A DNA stretch of 64,000 nucleotides from Alphaproteobacteria bacterium. Lineage in GTDB: Bacteria > Pseudomonadota > Alphaproteobacteria > Micropepsales > Micropepsaceae. Position numbers and translations under genes: made by a program. Below, one piece after another: positions 26,000 through 33,975 of this stretch (position 1 is the stretch's first letter; the number at the start of each line of letters is the position of its first letter). The DNA lies in NCBI GenBank assembly GCA_947474645.1, contig CANJJD010000007.1, positions 49,679-113,678 on the forward strand. Direction: 5' to 3'. A model generated the notes under the pieces. The model worked only from the letters and a program-made list of their open reading frames with translations. It searched no databases and was not told where the DNA came from.

Positions 26000-28272
26000 G
26001 GCGGGCCCAACTGCACCCAGTTGATGGCCCAAACGGGATCGGGCTTGGCGCGGGTGAAGACCAGGCAGACGTCATGCACACCCGGATGCGGCGCCAGCGC
26101 ACCCTTGAGGGTGGTAACGGCATCATTCTTCACCGCCGGCGCCAGCGGCAGAACAGCGATGCGCGTGCCGTCGCAACTATCCAGATGCACTTCCAGCTCG
26201 CCGTCCGGGGTGGCGGGGGGCAGCATGACGCCGGGCTTGCGCGAGGCGGTGACCTGGCCGACTGCCGCGGTAATGCTGGTAACCCCGGTCAGCTCCGCCT
26301 TCTCCCATATCCAGCAGGGGCGGACGGCGTTGATGAAGAACACCGCACGCGGGCCCGTTGCCGGGGCATCGTCCAGCACCGCCGCGCCGCGGCCGTCGCA
26401 CAGCTTCATGTCCTGGCCATCGCGGCGATACAGGCTGGCACGATCAAGTTCGCTGACCGTCAGGTAGGTCAGCAGATGGCCGTTGTGGAAAGCGCCCGCC
26501 GTCACGGTGGTGGGAAGCGGCAAGATCAGCGGCGCCGAATAGCGCGGAGAAGACGGGGTCGGCGGCGTGCCGTCCAGGGTGTAGTGGATTTCGCCAAAGC
26601 CGGTCTGGTTGGACAGGGTGACGGCCGCGCCTGCGCCTTCGGCGCGGCTTTGCAGCTTCACTTTCATGGCGGTTTCGGAATGGGGAATGTCGAGGGCGCG
26701 ATAGCGGCCCAGTTGCGCCGACATGCGGGCCACAAAGCCGTCCCAGTCCTTGGGCGCGGGCGACCAGGCCACTTCCGCCAGCGCCGCGGCGCGGGGGAAG
26801 GCGGCGTTTGCCACCAGATCCTCCAGCGGCAGATACTCGGCCCAGATATTGCCCTGGATGCCCACGATATGGCGCTGCTGCGCCGGCGTCAGGGACTCCG
26901 GCGCGGGATTGAAGTCATAAACCTGGCGCAGCAAGTTGATCCGGCCCGCGCCCGGCGCCTCGCCCGCGCCGCTGGCCTGGCGCCAGTCGAGATAGTTGGG
27001 AATCTCCGGCGACAGCACCGCATCGTGACCGGTCTTCGCCGCCAGGATGCCGCCTTCCACGCCGCGCCATGATGTGACCCAGGCGGAAGCCGGAATGCCG
27101 CCTTCCAGGATTTCATCCCAGCCGATCAGGCGGCGGCCATGCGCCGACAGGAATTTCTCGATGCGGGCGGTGAAATAGCCCTGGAGCGCCTTTTCGTCCG
27201 ACACGTTGAGGGCGCGCATCTGCGTCTGGATCTTGGCGGAAGCCTTCCACTGGTCCTTGATGGCTTCGTCACCGCCGATATGGATGTAGCTGCCGGGAAA
27301 CAGCGCCATCACTTCGGTCAGCACGTCTTCCAGAAAGCCGAAGGTCGCGTCATCGACATTGAAGAGCTGGGGAAACACCCCCCAGCCGGTTTCCACGCCC
27401 CTGGGCGCATCGCCGGAGCCCAGGGACGGATAGGCCATGATCGCGGCAGTGGCGTGGCCGGGCATCTCGATTTCGGGAATGATGGTGATGTTGCGGTCCC
27501 GCGCATAGGCGACGATCTCGCGGATCTGGTCCTGGGTGTAGAAGCCGCCATAAGGCTTGGGCTTGCCGGTGGCGGGATCAATGTCCTTCAGGCCCGCCTG
27601 GTTCGGGGTGCGCCAGGCGCCCACGCTGGTCAGCTTGGGATATTTCTTGATCTCGATGCGCCAGCCCTGGTCGTCCACCAGATGCCAGTGAAAGCTGTTG
27701 AACTTGTGCAGCGCCATCGCATCGATGAACGACTTGATGAACTGCGCCGACTGAAAGTGGCGCGCCGAATCCACCATCAACCCGCGCATGGCAAAGCGCG
27801 GCGCGTCGGTGATGTGCACCGACGCCAGTTTCATGCTGGCCGCCGCCGCGTTGCTTTCGGTCAGCAACTGCCACAGGCTGACCGCGCCATAGAGCAGGCC
27901 GGCGCGGGTGGACGCCGTGACGGTGACGCCATCGGAAACGACATCCAGGCGATAGGCTTCCGGGGCCATGCCGCCCGCCAGGCGGAACTGGATGGCGCCC
28001 TTGGGGTCCTCGCCGGTGCCGGTCAGAAGCTGCAAGCCGCGCGACCGCTTCAAAAGCTCGGTGAAATAACCGGTCACCCAGGTGCAGTCGGCATTGGCCT
28101 GGGCGCACAGCACACGGGTTCCGGCACTGACGGTGAAACTGCCCTGCCCGGCCGTCACGCCGGCGGGCGCGGGGATGATGGAGGTGGTCACGCGCGGGGG
28201 CGGCGGAATGCTGCCAGTTTGGCAACCCAAAAGAAGCGCCGTCAGCGCCAATGCTGCAAAAGCCTTTTTCAC
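25996..28272 (-). CDS. GH20 beta-N-acetylhexosaminidase lipoprotein
   Basis: 758 residues from GTG 28272, 6 nt after AGGGGG; GTG 28278 lies too close to that site. A lipobox, LLLGC, near the N-terminus predicts an outer-membrane or periplasmic lipoprotein. The GH20b domain is followed by the catalytic barrel with HWHLVDDQGWRIEIKKYP and the catalytic pair D335-E336 in HIGGDEAIKDQW. A chitobiase-type C-terminal domain follows (HYTLDGTPPT). It releases GlcNAc/GalNAc from chitin oligomers or glycans by substrate-assisted catalysis. Confidence 0.92.
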   Translation of the reverse strand: MKKAFAALALTALLLGCQTGSIPPPPRVTTSIIPAPAGVTAGQGSFTVSAGTRVLCAQANADCTWVTGYFTELLKRSRGLQLLTGTGEDPKGAIQFRLAGGMAPEAYRLDVVSDGVTVTASTRAGLLYGAVSLWQLLTESNAAAASMKLASVHITDAPRFAMRGLMVDSARHFQSAQFIKSFIDAMALHKFNSFHWHLVDDQGWRIEIKKYPKLTSVGAWRTPNQAGLKDIDPATGKPKPYGGFYTQDQIREIVAYARDRNITIIPEIEMPGHATAAIMAYPSLGSGDAPRGVETGWGVFPQLFNVDDATFGFLEDVLTEVMALFPGSYIHIGGDEAIKDQWKASAKIQTQMRALNVSDEKALQGYFTARIEKFLSAHGRRLIGWDEILEGGIPASAWVTSWRGVEGGILAAKTGHDAVLSPEIPNYLDWRQASGAGEAPGAGRINLLRQVYDFNPAPESLTPAQQRHIVGIQGNIWAEYLPLEDLVANAAFPRAAALAEVAWSPAPKDWDGFVARMSAQLGRYRALDIPHSETAMKVKLQSRAEGAGAAVTLSNQTGFGEIHYTLDGTPPTPSSPRYSAPLILPLPTTVTAGAFHNGHLLTYLTVSELDRASLYRRDGQDMKLCDGRGAAVLDDAPATGPRAVFFINAVRPCWIWEKAELTGVTSITAAVGQVTASRKPGVMLPPATPDGELEVHLDSCDGTRIAVLPLAPAVKNDAVTTLKGALAPHPGVHDVCLVFTRAKPDPVWAINWVQLGPP

Positions 28273-28357
28273 GCCCACCCCCTTTGACCATTTTTTTGGT
28301 CAATTTCCGCCAACCATAGCGTATGGAGACTGCGATGCCAGCCATGATGCCCCGCCC

Positions 28358-28621
28358 ATGACCCCCGAACGCGCAGAAGTTTTGGCCCTGGAAGGCCTTG
28401 GCTGGCTGGCCGGCCAGGAGGACGGTATTCAGCGTTTCCTGACCCAATCGGGCATCGATGCCGCCGACCTGCGGGACGCGGCCGGCAGCCGCGAGATGGC
28501 GGTGGCGGTGCTGGATTTCCTGTTGGCGCATGAGGACCTGTTGCTGCCCTTCTGCGAAAGCCTGCCCGTTCAATCCAAACAAATTCACCTGGCGCGGCAC
28601 GCGCTGGGCGGAGAGGTCTGA
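28358..28621 (+). CDS. DUF3572 family protein
   Basis: 87 residues from ATG 28358. An all-helical acidic protein with LALEGLGWLAGQED and VLDFLLAHEDLLLPFCE, matching the DUF3572 family found in Alphaproteobacteria. Function unknown. The TGATG overlap with the ROK kinase at 28621 suggests coupled translation. Divergent from the hexosaminidase gene. Confidence 0.78.
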   Translation: MTPERAEVLALEGLGWLAGQEDGIQRFLTQSGIDAADLRDAAGSREMAVAVLDFLLAHEDLLLPFCESLPVQSKQIHLARHALGGEV

Positions 28622-29508
28622 TGCGTTTCGGCATCGACCTGGGGGGCACCAAGATCGAGATCATGGGACTGGCGCCGGACGGCAAGATGATCCTGCGCCG
28701 CCGCATGGCCACGCCAAAAGATTACGACACAACGATACGGATGTTGCGGGAGTTGGTGACGGGCGCGGAAAGCGATTTGGATAATTTCGGCAGCGTCGGC
28801 ATCGCCATTCCCGGCAGCGAAAGCTTCGGCACCAGCCTGATCAAGAATGCCAACACCACCTACCTGATCGGAAAGCCGTTGCGGCAGGATCTGGAAAAGG
28901 CGCTGGGGCGCGAGGTGCGGCTGGCCAATGACGCCAACTGCTTTGCCCTGTCGGAAGCCGGCGACGGCGCCGCGGCCGGGGCCGCCACGGTGTTCGGCGT
29001 CATCGCCGGCACCGGCGTGGGCGGCGGCGTGGTAATCAATGGCAAAGTGGTGGGCGGCGCCCATGGCATCGGCGGCGAATGGGGCCATATCCCCCTGCCC
29101 GCGCCGTCGGTCGAAGAAGTGAGTGGTGCGCCGCTGTGTTACTGCGGCAAGCGCGGCTGCCTGGAAGTATGGTGCAGCGGGCCGGGGCTCGCCGCCGATT
29201 TCCAGCGCGCCACGGGCCGCACCGCCAGCGCCGAAGAAATCGCCGCATCCGACGGCGCCGACGAACGCGCCGCCATGGACCGCTGGATAGACCGTTTCGC
29301 CCGCGCCACGGCCACCCTGGTGAACATCCTGGACCCGGACGTGATCGTGATGGGCGGCGGACTGTCCAACATCGAACGCCTGTACCGCGACCTGCCGCCG
29401 CTGGTGGAAAAGTATGGCTTCAACTTGGGCGGCCCGCCGAAGATCGTGAAGAACCTGCACGGCGACTCCAGCGGCGTGCGCGGCGCGGCATGGCTATGGC
29501 CGGCGTAG
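28621..29508 (+). CDS. ROK-family sugar kinase (probable GlcNAc kinase or fructokinase)
   Basis: 295 residues from ATG 28621. ATP-binding FGIDLGGTKIE at the start, sugar-binding NDANCFALSEA, GTGVGGGVV, and the ROK zinc motif in GEWGHIPLP...CYCGKRGCLE. This set is shared by Mak fructokinases and NagK. The nearby GH20 hexosaminidase and NagX-like protein favour N-acetylglucosamine as substrate, but sequence alone does not decide. The 3' end overlaps dinB. Confidence 0.88.
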   Translation: MRFGIDLGGTKIEIMGLAPDGKMILRRRMATPKDYDTTIRMLRELVTGAESDLDNFGSVGIAIPGSESFGTSLIKNANTTYLIGKPLRQDLEKALGREVRLANDANCFALSEAGDGAAAGAATVFGVIAGTGVGGGVVINGKVVGGAHGIGGEWGHIPLPAPSVEEVSGAPLCYCGKRGCLEVWCSGPGLAADFQRATGRTASAEEIAASDGADERAAMDRWIDRFARATATLVNILDPDVIVMGGGLSNIERLYRDLPPLVEKYGFNLGGPPKIVKNLHGDSSGVRGAAWLWPA

Positions 29509-30773
29509 AAGCCTGGCCCGGCTTCTGCCGCGACTGCCTCAGCGATGCGGCCGAGGCGCCCTGTCCCACTTGCGGCTCCACCCGCGTCCTCGCCCATCCC
29601 GAGATTGACAGTCTGGCAATCGCCCATCTGGACTGCGACGCTTTTTATGCCGCCATCGAGAAGCGCGACGATCCTTCGCTGAAGGACAAGCCGCTGATCG
29701 TGGGCGGCGAAACGCGCGGGGTGGTGTCCACCTGCTGCTACATCGCCCGCAAATATGGCGTGCGCTCCGCCATGCCGATGTTCCAGGCCAGGAAGCTTTG
29801 CCCCCAGGCGGTGGTGCTGAAGCCGCGCCATTCCCATTACAGCGCCGTGGCGCGCCAGATCCGCAACTTGATGGAAGCGCTGACCCCGCTGGTGGAGCCC
29901 TTGTCGCTGGACGAAGCCTATCTCGATCTGTCGGGCACGGAGCGCATTCATCACCGCAGCCCGGCCCGCACCATGGCCAAGCTGGCCGCCGACATCGAGC
30001 GCGAGGTGAACATCACCGTTTCCATCGGCCTGTCGGGCAACAAGTTCCTGGCCAAGCTGGCGAGCGAGCTGGACAAGCCGCGCGGCTTTGCCGTGATCGG
30101 CATGGCGGAAGCCAAGAGCTTCCTGCGCGACAAATCCATCGCCATGATGCGCGGCGCCGGAAAGGTGATGCAGGCGCGGCTGGAGCGCGATGGGCTGACC
30201 ACCATCGGCCAGTTGCAGGATGCCGATTCCAAAGAACTGGCCGGTCGGTATGGCGCCACCGGGCTGTGGCTGCACCGCATGGCCAATGCCCAGGATTCGC
30301 GGCGGGTGGATCCGGGCGGCGAGATGAAGACTATTTCGTCGGAAACCACCTTCAACAGCGACTTGTCGAAGCTGGCGGACCTGGAAGCCGTGCTATGGCG
30401 CCAGGCCGAGCGCGTCTCGGCCCGCGCCAAGAATTATGGCTTGGCGGGGCGGACCATTGTCCTGAAGCTCAAGACCTCCGACTTCCGCCTGCGCACCCGC
30501 TCCACCTCGCTGGAAGCGCCCACCCAGCTTGCCGACCGCATCTTCCGCACAGCAATGGCGGCCTTGAAGCGCGAGGCCGACGGCACCCGTTTTCGCCTGT
30601 TGGGCGTGGGACTGTCCAACCTAGGGCCGGGGCTGGACGCTGATCCCTCCAGCCTGATTGACACCCAATCCGACAAGCGCGCCGCCGCCGAGCGGGCGAT
30701 GGACAAGATACGGGCGAAATTCGGCGGTGAAGCCGTCGGAACGGGCCGCGCTTTCAAAAAGCCGCGCGCCTGA
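29490..30773 (+). CDS. dinB: DNA polymerase IV with N-terminal zinc ribbon
   Basis: 427 residues from ATG 29490 (ATG 29496 is also possible), overlapping the ROK gene by 19 nt. Residues 13-28 hold a CxxC...CxxC zinc ribbon (CRDC, CPTC). The Y-family palm follows with D48 in AHLDCDAFYAAIE and the catalytic LSLDEAYLDLSG. The little-finger domain has KLKTSDFRLRTRS. It carries out error-prone translesion synthesis. The zinc ribbon extension is an alphaproteobacterial variant. No LexA box was identified. Confidence 0.93.
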   Translation: MAMAGVEAWPGFCRDCLSDAAEAPCPTCGSTRVLAHPEIDSLAIAHLDCDAFYAAIEKRDDPSLKDKPLIVGGETRGVVSTCCYIARKYGVRSAMPMFQARKLCPQAVVLKPRHSHYSAVARQIRNLMEALTPLVEPLSLDEAYLDLSGTERIHHRSPARTMAKLAADIEREVNITVSIGLSGNKFLAKLASELDKPRGFAVIGMAEAKSFLRDKSIAMMRGAGKVMQARLERDGLTTIGQLQDADSKELAGRYGATGLWLHRMANAQDSRRVDPGGEMKTISSETTFNSDLSKLADLEAVLWRQAERVSARAKNYGLAGRTIVLKLKTSDFRLRTRSTSLEAPTQLADRIFRTAMAALKREADGTRFRLLGVGLSNLGPGLDADPSSLIDTQSDKRAAAERAMDKIRAKFGGEAVGTGRAFKKPRA

Positions 30774-30809
30774 GTAGGCTTCACGCTTCTCATCTTTCAA
30801 GGATCTCGC

Positions 30810-31274
30810 ATGCCCGTCATTGACGCCCGCCTGAAAGAACTTGGCATCACCCTGTCCACGCCGCCGGCCCCGGTTGCGGCCTATATCCCGTTTACCCGCA
30901 GCGGCAACTTGGTGTTCGTTTCCGGACAGGTGCCGCTGTCGGACGGCGCCCTGAAATATGTCGGCAAGCTGGGCGTGGATTTCAGCGTCGAGATGGGCCA
31001 GGCGGCGGCGCAGCTTTGCGCCATCAACGTCCTGTCGGCCCTGAAAGTGGCCTGCGAAGGCGACCTGGACCGGGTGGTGCAGTGCCTGAAGGTCACGGTC
31101 TACGTCAACGCCACGCCCGATTATGACAAGCAGCCGGAAGTGGCCAACGGCGCCAGCGACCTGTTCGCGGCGGTGTTCGGCGATGCCGGCAAACATGCCC
31201 GCGCCGCGGTGGGCATGGGCTCGCTGCCGCGCGGCGTGGCGGTGGAAGTGGACGCCATCTTCGAGATCAAGTGA
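30810..31274 (+). CDS. RidA (YjgF/YER057c/UK114) family protein
   Basis: 154 residues. Opening LKELGITLSTPPAPVAAYIPF, then GNLVFVSGQVP and the C-terminal ARAAVGMGSLPRGVAVEVDA. The conserved Arg in ARAAVGM matches the imine-binding Arg of RidA. RidA proteins hydrolyse reactive enamine/imine intermediates made by PLP enzymes. This longer version (about 150 residues) is a RidA subgroup. Its stop overlaps the GTG start of the next gene. Confidence 0.9.
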   Translation: MPVIDARLKELGITLSTPPAPVAAYIPFTRSGNLVFVSGQVPLSDGALKYVGKLGVDFSVEMGQAAAQLCAINVLSALKVACEGDLDRVVQCLKVTVYVNATPDYDKQPEVANGASDLFAAVFGDAGKHARAAVGMGSLPRGVAVEVDAIFEIK

Positions 31275-32407
31275 CGGCCCAGGGAACTGCAAGATTGATC
31301 ACCAGCGCCGCGGAAATCGGCGCGCGGGTCTGGAACGGGCTTGCCAATCCGCAAGGGCTGGCCGAGCCGCATCCTTTCACGACGTACGAATTCTTCGCCG
31401 CGCTGGAAGACTCCGGTTCGACCTCGGCCGATACCGGCTGGCAGCCGGCGCATCTGCTGGCCGATGACGGCCTGATGCCGATGTATCTGAAGAGCCATTC
31501 CTATGGCGAATATGTCTTCGACCAGGCTTGGGCCCAGGCCCTGGAGCGGGCCGGCGGCGATTACTATCCCAAGCTGCAATGCGCGGTGCCCTTTACCCCG
31601 GTAACCGGACGGCGGCTGCTGGCCAACAGTGACGGGGCGCGCGACACGTTGCTCAAGACCGCCGCGGCGGCGGTGAAGCAGATCGGCGCTTCCTCGCTGC
31701 ACATCACCTTTCTCACCCATGAAGAATGGCAGGCAGCCGGCGAAGCCGGATACCTGTTGCGCACGGGGCAGCAATTTCATTGGGAGAATCCCGGCTATAC
31801 CTCCTTCGACCAGTTCCTGGGCGAACTCACCTCCGCCAAGCGGAAGAATTTGCGCAAGGAACGCGCCTCGGTCGCAGCGGCGGGCGTGACCTTCGATTGG
31901 TTGACCGGCACCGACATCACCGAAGCGCACTGGGACCAGTTCTTCGACTTCTACATGGACACCGGCGGGCGCAAATGGGGCACGCCCTATCTGACCCGCG
32001 AATTCTTTTCGCGGCTGAGCCAGAACTTGTCGCGCCAGACGCTTTTGATCATGGCCAAGAAGGACGGCCGCTACATCGCCGGGGCCCTGAACCTGTTCGG
32101 CGACGGGGTGCTGTTCGGACGCAACTGGGGCGCCAATGAGTACATCCCCTTCCTGCATTTCGAGACCTGCTATTACCAGGCGATCGATTTCGCCATCGCG
32201 CGCGGGCTGAAAAGAGTTGAAGCGGGCGCGCAAGGCGAGCACAAATTGCTGCGCGGCTACCTGCCGGTCCAGACCTACAGCGCCCATGTCATCGCCCACA
32301 AAGGCCTGGCACGGGCGGTGGATGATTTCCTGGGCGCGGAACGGGCGGCGGTGGCGGAGAATATCGCGGAGCTGTCACAGCATGCTCCCTTCCGGAAGGA
32401 CAAATGA
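31271..32407 (+). CDS. GNAT/FemAB-like protein (DUF482, COG3146)
   Basis: 378 residues from GTG 31271. Matches the DUF482 family, often labelled peptidoglycan-synthesis related: RVWNGLANPQG, HPFTTYEFFAALEDSGS, MYLKSHSYGEYVFDQAW, and the GNAT-like GRNWGANEYIPFLHFETCYY. It probably transfers an acyl or aminoacyl group; the substrate is unknown. Overlapping starts (GTGA, ATGA) tie it to the RidA and HIT genes. Confidence 0.85.
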   Translation: MTAQGTARLITSAAEIGARVWNGLANPQGLAEPHPFTTYEFFAALEDSGSTSADTGWQPAHLLADDGLMPMYLKSHSYGEYVFDQAWAQALERAGGDYYPKLQCAVPFTPVTGRRLLANSDGARDTLLKTAAAAVKQIGASSLHITFLTHEEWQAAGEAGYLLRTGQQFHWENPGYTSFDQFLGELTSAKRKNLRKERASVAAAGVTFDWLTGTDITEAHWDQFFDFYMDTGGRKWGTPYLTREFFSRLSQNLSRQTLLIMAKKDGRYIAGALNLFGDGVLFGRNWGANEYIPFLHFETCYYQAIDFAIARGLKRVEAGAQGEHKLLRGYLPVQTYSAHVIAHKGLARAVDDFLGAERAAVAENIAELSQHAPFRKDK

Positions 32408-32823
32408 TGGCTTACGACCCCGACAATATTTTCGCCAAGATCCTGCGCGGCGAAATTCCCTGCGTGAAAATCTTTGAAGACGCCAAGACCCTGGCCTTCA
32501 TGGATGTGATGCCGGAAGGCGAAGGCCATGTGCTGGTGATCCCGAAGGAGCCGGCGCAAGACATTCTGGACCTGTCGGCGGAGGGCTTGACTGCGATGAT
32601 GGCGACCACCCAGCGCGTCGCGCAGGCGGTGGACAAGGCGTTGAAGCCCGACGGCATCATCCTCAAGCAGTACACCCGCGCCGCCGCCGGCCAGAGCGTC
32701 TTCCATGTCCATTTCCACATCGTGCCGCGCCGCGAAGACGCGGCGCTGGCGCCGCATGGCAAGGCCATGGTACAGGCGGCCAGTCTTGAACCCATTGCCG
32801 CAAAGATACGGAGCGCCCTGTGA
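32404..32823 (+). CDS. HIT-family nucleotide hydrolase
   Basis: 139 residues. The histidine triad HVHFHIVPR lies near residue 105, after the NIFAKILRGEIP opening and DVMPEGEGHVLVIPK. HIT (Hint-type) proteins hydrolyse nucleoside phosphoramidates or similar adducts. Start ATG 32404 overlaps the previous stop as ATGA; ATG 32407 is equally possible. Cytoplasmic. Confidence 0.93.
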   Translation: MMAYDPDNIFAKILRGEIPCVKIFEDAKTLAFMDVMPEGEGHVLVIPKEPAQDILDLSAEGLTAMMATTQRVAQAVDKALKPDGIILKQYTRAAAGQSVFHVHFHIVPRREDAALAPHGKAMVQAASLEPIAAKIRSAL

Positions 32824-33110
32824 TCCTCGAACGCGCCATTTTCGCCATCAAGCCTGGCCAGGCGAAAGATTTTGAAGCCGCCTTCGCCAAGGCCGGCCCC
32901 CTGATCCGCGCCGCCAAGGGCTGCATCCAGGCCGACATGCGGCCGGGGATCGAGAATCCCGACAGCTATATCCTGCTGGCGCTGTGGGAGAGCGTGGACG
33001 ATCACATGAAGGGCTTCCGCGAAAGCCCCGCCTTCACCGAATGGCGCGCCCTGCTGGGCCCGCATTTCGCCAGCCCGCCCGCCATGGAACATTATGGCGC
33101 GCCGCTTTAA
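32820..33110 (+). CDS. Antibiotic biosynthesis monooxygenase (ABM) domain protein
   Basis: 96 residues from GTG 32820 (GTGA overlap with the HIT gene). A ferredoxin-like ABM fold: ERAIFAIKPGQAKDFEAAFA, a central Arg/Pro turn, and SYILLALWESVDDHMKGFRES. Members are small dimeric cofactor-free monooxygenases or stress proteins. Last gene of the RidA-DUF482-HIT-ABM string. Confidence 0.85.
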   Translation: MILERAIFAIKPGQAKDFEAAFAKAGPLIRAAKGCIQADMRPGIENPDSYILLALWESVDDHMKGFRESPAFTEWRALLGPHFASPPAMEHYGAPL

Positions 33111-33113
33111 AGC

Positions 33114-33605
33114 TCACCAATAGCCGATCATCCGCCCGGCTGTGATCGCGGTGAGCCAGAAGGTCAGCGACAGTATCGCCCCCACCGCCAGCCGCCGGTT
33201 TTCCGCGGGCATCAGGTCGCGCGTGCGATGCGCCCGCCAGGCTTCCGTCCTGTGCACCAGCCAGACATTGGCCAGTGCCAATGCGATGGCGGGAAACTTG
33301 ATCAGCAAAAACGGATTTCCGATGTAGTCGGTGGATTTCACCGACAGCATGGGAAGCCCGCTCATCACCGCCACGCAGAAACCGATCATCGCCACCGTGG
33401 TGGCGGGCCGGGAAATGGCGCTGAGCGGAATGGAGCGCCAGGCACCCAGCAGCCGCAGGTCCAGCAGCAGGATGGCGCCGAACAGCATCGTGATGCCCAG
33501 AATATGGGCCAGGTTGATGATGCCGTAGCTCCACACACCCAGGGAGCGCGCCAGCGCCCCCAGCGGCGAATGCTCGAGCCAGGTCAGTGCGTGGGCAATG
33601 TCCAC
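33114..33605 (-). CDS. Four-helix membrane protein (DUF6644-like)
   Basis: 163 residues from GTG 33605. Four hydrophobic segments: about 20-42, 62-85, 100-117 and 140-160. The HILGITMLFGAILLLDLRLLG stretch recalls small integral membrane proteins of the DUF6644 type. Function unknown. It lies 3 nt after the DUF6152-like gene and may belong to a clpA-led transcript. Confidence 0.6.
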   Translation of the reverse strand: MDIAHALTWLEHSPLGALARSLGVWSYGIINLAHILGITMLFGAILLLDLRLLGAWRSIPLSAISRPATTVAMIGFCVAVMSGLPMLSVKSTDYIGNPFLLIKFPAIALALANVWLVHRTEAWRAHRTRDLMPAENRRLAVGAILSLTFWLTAITAGRMIGYW

Positions 33606-33608
33606 GCG

Positions 33609-33965
33609 CTATTCGCGCTCGGGATAGACGTGATACTCGGCGGCGCTGTGCTTGATATAGATGGTCTTCATCTCATGGTGCCCCGGCTCGGTGCTGCGAT
33701 TGCCCCGCACCGTGACGGTGGCGCCGATGGGGATCAGGCCTTCCTTCAGGCCGGCCCGCTCCGTGCGTGCCGGCGGCGCAAAGGTGATGTCCCACACCTG
33801 GGCGCCGACCTTGATCTTCATGCCGGCATGCGGCCCGGCGAGCGACACGCCCTGCACCACCGTGCCGGTGAGCGAGGTGACTTTTTCCTCCTGCCCGCTC
33901 CAGCCGTGATGGGCGAAGGCGGGGGTGGCGACGAGAAGCATCGCAAGGCTTGCGCGCAGTGTCAT
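33609..33965 (-). CDS. Exported DUF6152-like protein
   Basis: 118 residues from ATG 33965; GGGAG 7 nt upstream favours it over ATG 33971. A Sec signal peptide ends at PAFA-HHGW. The mature His-His-Gly-Trp start and the beta-rich body VTSLTGTVVQGVSLAGPHAGMKI fit the DUF6152 family of small periplasmic proteins. The N-terminal His pair might bind copper after cleavage (inference). Starts 10 nt after clpA. Confidence 0.7.
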   Translation of the reverse strand: MTLRASLAMLLVATPAFAHHGWSGQEEKVTSLTGTVVQGVSLAGPHAGMKIKVGAQVWDITFAPPARTERAGLKEGLIPIGATVTVRGNRSTEPGHHEMKTIYIKHSAAEYHVYPERE

Positions 33966-33975
33966 GAGCATCTCC

